DNA of 64,000 nucleotides, taken from Ascaris suum (lineage: Eukaryota > Nematoda > Chromadorea > Rhabditida > Ascarididae). Below are positions 39,201 to 49,200 of this stretch, piece by piece. Under the pieces are notes generated by a model. It ran no database searches, was not told the DNA's origin, and saw nothing but the letters and a program-made list of their open reading frames with translations. Made by a program: the position numbers and the translations under genes. The DNA is taken from contig CM024187.1 of assembly GCA_013433145.1 (NCBI GenBank), forward strand, positions 2,186,826 to 2,250,825, read 5' to 3'. The stretch's first letter is position 1, and every line of letters begins with the position of its first letter.

Positions 39201-42200
39201 GAAGTGAATGATCTACCATTCCGCGGTGTTAGAAGTGCATATGTGCCTGTCGTCACGTACAAATATCCAGAAGACATAAGTAAGTGAACAGTACTTTTAA
39301 TCTCATTTCAGTAATGAATTTTTGATATTCGTGTTTTTCTTAGTGAAGAGTGTTATTTAAGTCGAACTTGAGCATTTTTCATTCCTACCGGGCATATTAC
39401 TGCGGTTTAACAGCTCTTCTGCAATAGATGAAGTGCTGGATGTGTGGATACCATAGATACGTTCGAAGTTCATCTATATCTTACCTCTGAAATGAAAGAG
39501 AAAAATTGACGGAAGCTATGTTCCTCCCTCAAAAGTTGATTCCTGGGAGAGAATGGCTATAAATTTTATGTTGTTTGTTTTCTATTCCTATGTATATAAT
39601 GAAGTATTGGTTTGTAAGAGCGAACTGTTGAGTATCGTTAATAGGAAACAGTCATTACATATCAATGAAATTTTCAGACGATCGACGAGAACATCGAATT
39701 CTGCAGTGGAATGCGCAGATTTATTTATTCCAGACTTTACAAGAGCGCGTCCCTATCAAGGTTACGAAGAATGGACAGGAAATGAAGAATTTATGCTCAC
39801 ATTAACTGACGAACTAGGCAAAAGGTATCGAAATTCTTTTGAAGTTCTAATTATGTGTAAATCCGTTTTTTGAGTCAACTCCATGAAGGATATGAAGTTG
39901 ATCGATACATAGGGGAGTTTTCATTATAGGAAGGTTTCCACTCTGCCATATTTGGAAATAAAGGCAAGAGATAACCGATCAACTACTTACCTATCTTCGT
40001 TAAAATTAATCCGAATTCTTTATTGAGAGAAGAAAAAAAGTTTGGAGTTTTATTCGATCGATTTTCGCTGGTTAAACTAGCGTTGCATTATTTTTTAGGA
40101 CGTTCGCCTATTGTACGAAGTTTTTACCTCGCGATCATTCGATTGATATTGAAACAGGTTAGTGATGAATATCCTTTTTTTGTTTGTTTGTTTGGGATGT
40201 TTTCTCGTTTGTTTTTCGCTTTTATTATCATCGTTATCTTTTTTTTTTTCTTATTGAATTCAAAAGTGTTGATTGTTGATCGAAATTTTCAGTGAATTTT
40301 GCAGCATCCACTTCATCAGAAGGCACGTTACCTGAAGTGTTCGCAATTATTTCACCTATTCATGCTCCAACCTTCTATGCGGCACTTGCACGAGAGTGTG
40401 TCAATTATTTACTACAGGGCAGGTCGACGTTGAAAAATCTTCTTGATGCAGTTTTCGACGGCCATTTCCGACGAATGGTGAATTCAGTTTTGCTTTTCTC
40501 AAATGTAACTCAAAACCTTTGTTAATGATGTAATTTACCCTGTGTAAATTGCATAAAAAATAGTTTGTTTAGTAAGTTTGGACTATACCAACGTTGAGCC
40601 CGGGAGAGAGATGGAGGAGAAGACATCTTTCGTCGAGAATGCGAGAAACGTCCGCATTATGCTTACAAATAGACCTTTCCTAATACTCTATGTTACGCTT
40701 TATTATCGAGTGACTGATTGCAAACTGATGACAGCATTTAACCAAAAAAAAATCTAAAATGCGCATTTTTCCAAATAAAATGCAAAATTTTTTTGAAGTT
40801 TTTCTCTTAGATGAGGAATAAAGCCTCATTACCTTTCATCCTTACGTATGTCACTTATGATATTTCTATTGTTTCATTCAGCGATTGCTTTTTCTTTATT
40901 CATTTAAATGTAGAATTAGTGGCGAGTTCTATGAATGCGTTATTTATTTCCACTGTTATATATAAGTGCAAAGTTTTTTTGAAATTGTGTGAGCGTTTTT
41001 ATTACTGCTCCATGATGTACATGAAATAAGGGAGGTTGATTAATATGCAGATCGTTTGAAAGCTACGTTGATGATAGGCAAAGCGACTTTTCTTTCTACT
41101 GTTTTCTCACCACGACGTTTAAATTTTCCTTCTAAACGATATTAAAATTCATTCTGTGCATTTTGCCTGTTATGTATAACACATTTTATTTTTTCTTGAT
41201 TCTCTTTTTGCTATCTTGGAATGTAATATTAGCTAGCAATGATTATTTGAAGTGATATCTGTTGAGCAGTTAATGATGTTATTTTATTGCTCCGTACTCA
41301 AGTAAAACCTGAGTACTTTTTGCTCGGTTTATGCATATAAAAGTGGTATCTGTTCATAGTCGTTGGATGTTTTTTTCCCCACAGCAACAAAAATGCTTAT
41401 TTTCTCAATTGATAAAATACACTAAACGATGCATTAACCACAGGTGGTACATTATGCGTCGCTGAGACAAGTGGTCGTATAACGAAGAGGGAAATTATTA
41501 TAAGAAGTCAAGGACCAACGCCTGGGAGGGCCGATTGTTCCTCGGTTGTGCAACGTATGGGAGTTGAAGTAACAGTCAGCGTTCTGGCAGCATTATTGGC
41601 TGAGCAAAAGGTTCTTATTGGTGGAGACTCGGTAACGAAATATTCATATTTATTTATCTTATAGAATTTCGTTCCAAAACAAAAAAAAAAAAAAAAACTG
41701 GAGGTTATTTCTATAATTGAAGCAACGCAGTTAGTCGTTAGCTTATCGTTAATGCAAATCTATATATGAATGACGCTTCTCAAAAATCTATAAAATCTAT
41801 TCGCTTGTTAACGTTTCAAACAATGCAAATGATGTGCTCGAAATTTTTGATAGATTTCTTTAAGGAATTTTTTTCTTTTTAAATCCATTCATTCATGTTT
41901 GTTGAGCAGAATTTTTCTTTTGTTTCATTTCTCAATTTTAAAAGGCTCAATGCCCTATTCATTGCTTCCTTCAGACTATACGTCACGCGCCGTGGCACTA
42001 CCAGTTCGCAACTAGCCTTCTTTCTTTTTTTCTTCAGTGATATTGCAAACAGCTATCGATAATTAAATAGTGATGTTGCAACCAACAATAACCGTAGTAG
42101 TTATCTTTTCAGGTGACATAAGTGAGTTTCGCAAACGTTTTTATGACTAGTGAATCTCTTGGGTCATGCGGTTGATTCCTTACCTTGATTGATTCCATTG

Positions 42201-45200
42201 TATTATGGCAGAGTGAAAGGCTGAATTTGAGGCTTGCTCTCAGTTAAACTTGCTGAAATCACTCTGAGGTTATATTTGATTCAAAACATATCACGTTTGT
42301 AGAAGTTTGCAAGATTGCTAATGTGCTGTTGTTAAGGTTCAGTCGGTATGTCACGCAGTGCAGTCGCTAGTTTCGTTATTGCAACCGTTTTCTTGGCCAT
42401 ATACGCTTGTTCCTGTACTTCCCGATACACTTCTTGAGCTTGCTAATTCTCCAACGCCTTATCTACTTGGTGTTCTACGGTTCGTTTATATCAACGCGTC
42501 GTTTAGTTTCGTTTTTGTTCATATTTGCGTATGAGATTCATTGAATTTCTCTTAATGAGATTTCTCTAGTCGTAAAAATGAAAGTAACGTTTTATAGATG
42601 AGATATTCGTTTTATTTCTTATTTTCTAACCGATGGAAAAGAGAATATCCAATTTTTCGATGAGAGAAAATCGACAATTTCAATAATCCGAATAAATTTT
42701 ACATTTTTCTTTTTTTTTCGATAATTTTCTAACGGAAATATTATAAATGAAAATTGTACTCAGAAAATAATTCTTAAATTATTTTCTAGGAACCCATATA
42801 TGTTAGCTATATTTAGAAGTCGACAATATAAATGAAAATATAGCAATCATTTTATCGTCTTATTCGGATTTTCTAATAATATTTATTGGCTGTTTTATTT
42901 TTCTATACTTTGAAACATTTCACTATTGTTGCATTTTCATTAATTGTGTAAAATTTGTTGAAATAAGAATTTCTTTCAAAGCGAATCAATTACAATCGCT
43001 TAGGAAATTGTTGCCCAAATGGGAGCCATATTGACGTATTTATTATGCCGTTTTGCCTATTGTGATTGTTCGGTGATAAAATATTTCAGCAATAATCTCT
43101 ATAAGCTCAAGGACCTTCTTGTTGGTGGATGCCATAATTCTGATGATCTCATGCAGGTTGATTTTTAACTCATTTTCAAGTTTGTTTATATTAAAGACAA
43201 TGATGATTTAAATGATAGACTCGTTTAGAACGTAATCCTCGCTAAAGGTGAGCAGCCAGGAATTACTGGGAATCAGCATATTCTATAGTCTTTTTCTTTT
43301 TTATGTTTGCCAAAAAAATCGACAGAATTTATGGGAGAACAAGTTAATTTTTAGTGGCAAGAAAGGGAGACGAAGACCGTGCATAGGAGTTCCACTTCGA
43401 ATTCCTCACAATCGTCCTGTTGTTAAATTTTGTTCTTACAGTTTATCGATTTATAGATTCATATGACTAGAATCTACAAGTTCTGCTCGCGCATCTACGC
43501 TTCTGCATTCGTGCGGCATCTTTCGTGCTTTTTTCAGCGTTCTGACGTTGCTGCTAAGTAAGCCAACAACACAGATTTGATTCATCCTATATAAATGAGT
43601 CGTGAAGAATGCTTTCTGAACGTGAAGCGACACTTCTAGTGCTTTATGGTAAATAGTGCAACTGCTTCCAGGATGACGTAATAATAGTGGATCTCGATGG
43701 TGGTATTTTCGTACCTCAGCCATCCGAGCTTTACAATGCAAACCAGGGTGCCGATTATAAAGAAAAAGTGCTCTTATGCTATGCGAGAGAAATTGCTTTT
43801 ACCAAAAAAACTCGCTTCCAACCTGATCTTTCGTTCAAGGAAGCTCTCGCTGGAGGACCCGGACCTGTCGCCGATGATTTGCTTCAAAAGGTACATGAAT
43901 TTCAAACATTTAACTCAACGCACACGTACGACAGTCATAGAGTTTCACAGCCAACCATCGTTAAAACGGATTTAGGTGTGTGTTTGTTTTTTTATGTGTA
44001 TGGTGGGGGGGGGGGGGAGGAGGAGAGGGGATGAAAAGGGAATCCGGACCTGGAGTCTAAGGTGATATTTGAACTCATTAGCTACGTCTGCGAGAAAATG
44101 TACTCAGCCAGTGCATATGAAATTCATGATTGATTCTGCTACAACAAGAATGACATGGCAAAGTTTTCGTTTAAACAGGGATAAATACACTCGTAGGAGG
44201 AAGCGTTTTGATGAGTCGCCGTTAAAATCACGTCTACTAATTTTCCGGTTGTCGAAACTCTAAAAAACTTTAAAATACAGTTCTCCTGACGTTCTTTGGC
44301 ACCGTTTTTAGCTGCTTACCTTCCACCCCAAAGAATTGTTCCCGGAAGTTTTTGTGATGATAATAAGAGAATGATTTGCAGTCTCATGCCCACTCTTCTA
44401 TTTCAACTCATAATTAATGGAGTTCTGTATTGGTCCAAGATATAGTACGTTCTATACTGATCGAAGGTGTAATACCCATAGATAACGAATATCTCATGTA
44501 ATATATTGTTCTAGGCGATGTTAGCATGGCTTGCATCACTCGTTGGTCATTATAAATGGTGCGGTCTGCTGTCATCTTATTTGGCCGACTGCAACGGCGA
44601 TCCCGAGCCATTACGAGCATCGTTAACGCAGCTGGTTGCAGCGCACAATTCTACATCGGCTCGTCGCTTTACCGAGTGGTTCGTCGAACGGGTATTTTCC
44701 GTGACTGGATAAGACGACGGGTATTATTCATAGTCGTTTATCCTTTATTACTTTCAAACTGAAGGGAATTGGATTTGTGAGGAAAGAAGCACAAGGTTCC
44801 AGTATGAGCTAGCCGATGCAATAAAAATGCACTATTAGCATCAAAGAAAAAAAATTTTGACTTCAGGAAAGAAATATTCACTGGGAGATCTGAAGCTGCG
44901 TTCTTCAATAAATCCGGTGCCGTAATGACAGGTACGGTTATAAACCGGGATAAAGGTGCGACCTAACATATCGGTTTCGTGCGTGCTACGTTTTAGAAGT
45001 TCGCCTTTGAGTTGCACAAACAGTAAATATCCAGCTAAGCTGAAGTGAGAAAGTAGGTCCCCTCTACCACCTCTCCCCCCTTCTCTCCTCATCTGAAATT
45101 ACCTCTGTAGTGAGAACCGGCAATGGCTGCTTCTTCGTGTGGGGGTTTGGTTAAACAGGGATAGTTTAATACCACCGAGACCCTAAAATTACCCACAACT

Positions 45201-45531
45201 GTTGCCTCGAAGCTGGGGTGATATGTTAAGCTGAAGTACAGACCACCCACAAATGCTGTGTGGCAACATTTTACTTCCACCAACATAAATACTTTGTCCC
45301 CAAAATTAGTGTAAAGCAATAGAGAATTGACGCTTAGTGTCGCATTTGCAGGTAAGTAGCGCACCGGAAATGCGCGATCGGGTATGGGTGAATGGCGAAG
45401 ATGCGGCCAATCAGCGGCTCGACGAATTAGCCACAACGTTGGCTCCTCAGACCTCACATAATCGTCTCTCACATATTTTCACTCGTGCACATACGGCACT
45501 CTTTCGTTCTCATTTATTGAAGAAATTTTAA
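23836..45531 (+). CDS. DENN-domain protein, DENND2-like (probable Rab GEF), multi-exon
   Basis: A protein of about 750 residues. DENN proteins catalyse GDP-GTP exchange on Rab GTPases and act in membrane traffic; DENND2 members act mainly on Rab9 in mammals (family knowledge). Proposed exons: 23836-23929 (alternative first), 25532-25571, 30174-30246, 30702-30878, 32855-32970, 37748-37913, 38451-38614, 39197-39283, 39678-39824, 40099-40157, 40305-40477, 41444-41631, 42343-42479, 43090-43156, 43672-43890, 44515-44691 and 45352-45531. The N-terminal third is Pro-rich and low in hydrophobics (PRSPGPT then SRPPPLPPKP, an SH3-ligand type motif). Family motifs appear in the expected order: LFDQALVVSLLP (uDENN), EEFMLTLTDELGKR then TFAYCTKFLP, LPEVFAIIS, LAALLAEQKVLIGGDS, SLLQPFSWPYTLVPVLP and TPYLLGVL, DVIIVDLDGG (cDENN), then LVGHY and RRFTEWFVE (dDENN). 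Two joints are weak: 39283/39678 needs a poor GTGAAC donor, and 40477/41444 is out of phase, implying a missed small exon. The DENND2 assignment rests on motif order and on VGHY; DENND1 is the main alternative. Confidence 0.75.
24398..24477. repeat. Tandem duplication of about 36 bases
   Basis: GTTTTCTAAGC(GC)TATTATATGCTTATTT plus a CT/T tail occurs at 24398-24433 and again at 24441-24477, separated by seven bases. The copies differ by a two-base insertion and small changes in the T tail. Confidence 0.85.
25532..25571 (+). CDS. Small Pro-rich exon upstream of the SH3-ligand exon
   Basis: A 40-base exon between TTTTTTTGCAG and the donor GTATCT. In the frame that fits it reads PRVHPPRSPGPT. 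Its two trailing bases combine with the first base of 30174 to give a Ser, so the joined product is PGPTSRPPPLPPKP, a continuous Pro-rich stretch. The matching phase and composition support the junction; the short length makes chance possible. Confidence 0.5.
27711..27732. repeat. Long T tract
   Basis: About 22 consecutive T in the DENN-gene intron. Similar T tracts of 14-18 bases occur near 12470, 17560, 22812, 34284, 36010 and 54550. Confidence 0.95.
28121..28155. repeat. Paired T run and G run
   Basis: Ten or more T followed directly by about 13 G. The same arrangement recurs near 18914 and 30450, and as its complement (C run then A run) near 12036 and 47761. Confidence 0.93.
30174..32970 (+). 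CDS. Proline-rich N-terminal exons of the DENN gene
   Basis: Exons 30174-30246, 30702-30878 and 32855-32970 follow good acceptors (CTGCAG, TATTTCAG, ACTTTCAG) and join in phase. The first supplies RPPPLPPKPSLSPF, with a PPLPPKP core of the SH3-binding type. The second is 59 codons rich in Ser, His and Pro (SDESLYATPAPPRTHQHNP), probably disordered. The third gives LLGFVPSQVVSIQRLVS, a possible short amphipathic helix. The third exon has two possible donors, at 32967 (GTAGGT, phase 1) and 32971 (GTTTCT, phase 2). Only the second agrees with the 37748 exon. Membership in the DENN gene is inferred from strand, spacing and phase. Confidence 0.6.
31422..31439. repeat. G tract
   Basis: About 13 consecutive G followed by AGGG. 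Similar G tracts occur near 7004 (with GGGA repeats), 20122 and 44004. All are candidates for G-quadruplex or slipped structures. Confidence 0.93.
32381..32450. repeat. GT microsatellite
   Basis: About 70 bases of TG repeats with an imperfect start and one interruption near 32428. It lies in the intron before the DENN exon at 32855. Confidence 0.97.
33165..33274. repeat. AT microsatellite
   Basis: About 110 bases of AT dinucleotides with three interruptions by an extra T, in the DENN-gene intron 32971-37747. Confidence 0.96.
33819..33864. repeat. Imperfect GT microsatellite
   Basis: TG repeats interrupted by C and A (TGTGTGCGTATGTGTGCG pattern), about 46 bases, followed 80 bases later by an A run with scattered G. 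Confidence 0.92.
36214..36271. repeat. Pure AT microsatellite
   Basis: About 58 bases of uninterrupted AT dinucleotides in the large DENN-gene intron. Confidence 0.96.
37748..37913 (+). CDS. Linker exon before the uDENN module
   Basis: After ACTACAG (ending 37747) the frame reads RGVGRCRPTSSVAVVPLAN, then acidic TENSEEERDLLVTEK. Two donors keep the phase of the next exon: GTTTCC at 37872 and the better GTAAAA at 37914, which adds VSFQLFNADILEAL. Another frame reads EEELVDAGQRRLLLLSLW but does not join the next exon without a stop, so it was set aside. The acidic stretch is typical of a flexible linker. Confidence 0.55.
38451..39824 (+). CDS. uDENN module exons of the DENN gene
   Basis: Three exons (38451-38614, 39197-39283, 39678-39824) encode the upstream DENN module. 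The first reads RTLAFYDQQVAAF, then LFDQALVVSLLP, equivalent to the opening beta strand of DENND2 proteins. The second gives VPVVTYKYPEDI, the conserved Tyr-Pro turn. The third gives ADLFIPDF and EEFMLTLTDELGKR, matching the family pattern of a Phe-Pro-Asp turn followed by a Thr-Asp-x-x-Gly-x-Arg strand. The acceptor of the first exon is TTTTTTTAAAG, with a T tract but an unusual AAAG end. The donor at 39280 (GTAAGT) is strong but leaves the wrong phase for the third exon. The in-phase donor at 39284 is GTGAAC. Confidence 0.75.
40099..43890 (+). CDS. cDENN module exons of the DENN gene
   Basis: The central DENN module, which forms most of the Rab-binding surface in known structures, is split over 40099-40157, 40305-40477, 41444-41631, 42343-42479, 43090-43156 and 43672-43890. 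The 59-base exon 40099-40157 is out of frame with the longer open frame lying over it, but its correct phase gives TFAYCTKFLPRD, equivalent to the family's FGYCRRLLP. Exon 40305 gives LPEVFAIIS. Exon 41444 ends LAALLAEQKVLIGGDS. Exon 42343 gives SLLQPFSWPYTLVPVLP and SPTPYLLGVL. Exon 43672 starts DVIIVDLDGG. The residues joining FRRM (40477) to GTLCVAE (41446) are out of phase by one base, so one small exon in 40478-41443 is probably missing from this model. Confidence 0.78.
44515..45531 (+). CDS. dDENN module and C-terminus of the DENN gene
   Basis: Two exons, 44515-44691 and 45352-45531, carry the downstream DENN module. The first begins AMLAWLASLVGHYKW, where VGHY is the DENND2-like signature, and ends RRFTEWFVER at a GTATTT donor. 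The second starts VSSAPEMRDRVW, runs through a helical Ala/Leu-rich stretch, and ends in a basic tail, HLLKKF, at TAA 45529-45531. The joint is in phase 0 on both sides. The exon begins with the bases GTAAGT, so its start looks like a donor site; a read-through of the acceptor could mislead gene finders here. I see no AATAAA within the next 100 bases. Confidence 0.72.
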
Positions 45532-46263
45532 CGATTTTTCTTCTCGCATCCATACTTTTACGTGTAGAAAGTAGTTTCTTCGAGAATAGCAATTTGATGC
45601 ATACATAGCGAAGCGTCATCTCAATATCAGCCAAAGTTGATAAGCAAAACAAAAACAGCTTTCATCCTATGGCGTTGCAATTGTTTTTTGTTGAGAAATT
45701 CAAAATGGGCGTACTTTCCACTATTATTGTTCTTAAAAAGCGCAGTTTGTACGTTAGTGTACATTGTTATGATATTGCTTGATAACGATGAGAGTATCGT
45801 TGATTGTTGATCATTGAGTGCCGTCATTTTCAGTGCTCATGTAATTTGTCTACAAATATGCTTGATGGCACTGCACTACTGATTACACTTATGATTGCAA
45901 CTAATTGAAATAATGATGCCTTATCTATTCATTAATTTTGTACAATTTACCTGTCATCTTCAATAGACCAACTTCGTGCGATCTAGTTTACTTTCTCATA
46001 GTACAAATGAAGATTTCAGGTAGAAAGAGGTAAATCTGTCAAGGGATTTTTCGAAGACTAAAATCAGAAGGAATGTCAGATTCCTTTATCAGGACCAAAT
46101 GAGGAATGACTATCAAATTTTGAAATACGTCTAAATGCCACATATGATCTATAATTAAAGGCATCAACGTAAAGCGAACACAACAAATAACAATTGAAAA
46201 TCGTTAACGTTGGTAGCAATTACGAAATCATAAAGCATCAAATGCGAGAATAAAAGCTGGTAA
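45532..46263. other. Convergent intergenic spacer between DENN and TMEM104 stops
   Basis: 732 bases hold the 3' untranslated regions of two tail-to-tail genes. I see no AATAAA close to either stop codon, so variant polyadenylation signals or longer UTRs are likely. If the UTRs are longer than about 370 bases the two transcripts overlap as antisense RNAs. Confidence 0.7.
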
Positions 46264-49200
46264 TCATATCATCCAAGCGGGAATGTATATCGGAGAGCAA
46301 ATTTTAATAGGAAAATGATAAAGGTTCAATGTCACCATAAGGGTTGTGAATGTAGCCCAAATGAACATCACCCAAGGCCAAATCATTCCCGAGAACGGGC
46401 TCGAAGCTGACGGCGGCACTGTAGTGCCCAACTCTTGTTTGCTGTACCTGCAAAGAAAATACGTATGAGTACGACTGTTTTCGAAGGTAGGGGTACTCAT
46501 AACGAGGAAATGAGATCAGATCTAAAGTCTAATGCCGCTCGACGGTAACCGACTACATGAGTTCATCACTGTGGAGAACTTTCTGTCGACTGCGGAGCTA
46601 AAACAGACAGTTAATCCTCTGCCGTAGGAGGAATCGAAATTAAAGAGTCAACTTCTTTTTCTCCTACGGTTGAAGTCACAAATTCTTGCACACTCCTTTC
46701 CCCTGTGTCAAAAAACAACGCAGACAAGAAGCATATCTATTTGTTTGTTTCGGACAGCTTCACTCGGCGGCCAACATCGTGGACTCGGTAGTTTTCGAAG
46801 GATACTAGCAGACTGGAGGCGTTCTGTTGACTCAGAGGTTTCGATTACTTAAGCCAGTGATGCTTTATTAATTAATGGTTGTTGCAATATTGGGCAGTAC
46901 TGATATGGCTGCTCTGCTGGCCAGTATTAATAGAGAAAGTATTGGTGTCAATTAATGCTACTGCTCTTTGTACCGCTGCTCATCAGTGCTAACAGTGGTG
47001 GCAATGGTCGAAAGTATTCAGTAAGTAGAATTACTGCTACTACTGCCGTTAGTCGTACTAATACTACTGACTCTTACTGGCTACTGGTTAATATTGGTAG
47101 TGGTCAGTACTAGTGACGTTTACTTAGTGCCTTACACTATTTTCTCTAATGCCCCCTACTGCAACTCTACTGTCCAGCAATTGTGGTCCTAGCAGCAGCG
47201 ATCCCAGCTGTGGTACTATGAATTATTACTAGTGCTACTGTACTGCTAATGCTAATGCCAATGGAACTGACGAGATATTAGCGGTAGGGACGCCATATTC
47301 AACAAACATCAACTGTGAAAGATGAAAGTGTTGCTTCGTATCGTTATTATTATTAATGCAACAGTATCGTTATAAATATGGTAGTAATAAGATATAAGTT
47401 GGGCAGTATAAACCTCGTAACAAATCTGGGGCAAGAGGAGATGAGGGGGAGGGGAGGGGAGGAGGTTCGAGGCTCCATCTGTATATTGTATCGCGAGATT
47501 GGTAACGCCATCTCCCACATTCTCCCGCCGACATTTTGTCATTCACGATCTAAAAAATTGCTTTCTGCGCAATCCTATCCTATTCCTTTCCTCCGACCCT
47601 AGAGTTCAAGCATCAAGGACTTCAAACATGAATGCGAACTAGGTTATATTTTAACTGACTCTGAACTTTGAAAGTCAACCAAGTCGTTTATCCTCAATAT
47701 CCCCCGTAATTGCTTAAACTGCATCTTTAATAGGAAAACAAATCCACACCCATCTAAGACCCCCCCCCCCAAAAAAAAAAAAAAAACTGCAAAAGTGCAC
47801 AAACTTCGAACCAAACACGCAAAGGGACTGGTTCTAATCTGCCGCCGAAATTCTCATAACTTAATGAGGTAGCTGTCGATTCAATTGTCATAGTTGGTGG
47901 GATGGCTAACATTCATGTGGTAATTAAAAGTCATGGTAATGTCTCGTGAGGATTGGACAATCAGCGTTTTCCCAATAGACAGAGTTCATGTGATTTTGAA
48001 CAAATTACTGTGCACAAGGCTGGTTTGACGAAAATTTTTTCCACAATGTCATCGATTCTGTGAAATCAAGCTACCAACTTCTCATCATCTCTGTTTTCGA
48101 AAGCTGACCAGATCTTACCTCGATCTTAAATGTCGAAATTTGTCGCTCGTATTGCTGTCGAATGCAAAACGATGTTTCCAGAAAGCATTCAAATATTATT
48201 TTGTTTTTAAGTGTTGTGTGTTTTTAGTTATTGTGGCTGCCGACATTGCACTATGAACTGCGGCATATTGTTAAGAACATAATGCTGACAAACAATAGCT
48301 GCGATTATTCGCCTTCACTCCGTAGTTTCGTTCATTGCATCTTCATTAGTCTTTAGCCTGGCTTATTTGCATGATTGAATTACGCATGAAGGACTTTGAC
48401 TGGTCTAAATTAGTGTTCTGATCTGGAGACTCACGCATCGAGAATACTCCACAACATTTCTTATTGGTATCCCTTGGCGAATAACATCAACCGTTTTGAT
48501 TACGTTAAAGCCCGAGAAGCAAAGCCAGAAAAGAGCCATTCTGGAGCCTACTCCTCGCTCTAGAAGCCAAAGTCCAGAAGCTGATTTCCTTCCGCAAAGT
48601 CGTCGAAGTAAGGGGAGATCCGTTCTCCCTTCTTCCCGAGTGACAATTTGAGGTCTCAATTTTGTGTTTCACAGCAGCGGGATCCCTCGTAAGCGACAGT
48701 TTTGTAGGACGTATCTGGGACACAGTCGCCGAGGGCCTATTTAACTGAACTGTTCGGACTGTTCCGTCCCTCATAGAAAGGGCAAAAGATCCTGTATGAA
48801 AAGTAACAGGATGGTTTCCTGGTCGCATAGAAGTAAGGCGCCGAGATGTTGTTATATAAAAAAGGACGAACCTTCTGGCGTAAACAACGAGTAGCGACGG
48901 GATGACGAACTGAACGCCAACGCCAGGATAGCTACCGGTAAGCGAGGCGAGCATGAGCACGTCATCTGTGGCAAGTGCGATCAGTGTTGGGAATGCAATT
49001 ACTGCTGCAAGAATTACACGCCTCCTCCACTCATGATGTGTTGTTTCGTCTCTGCGCGCCTCACTTGATGTCACACTTACAGGTGCTTCCCCTCATCGTA
49101 GTCTTCCAGAAGACGACCTTCTTCATCCGTTCTCCTGCAGTTTTTAGTTTTTTTTTTTTGGAATGAAACACTCTGGCTGGCATAGATATTCTATGGTGAA

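Noticed and set aside
43451..43741. Minus frame opposite the DENN exon at 43672
   Set aside because: Shadow of a well-supported plus-strand exon.
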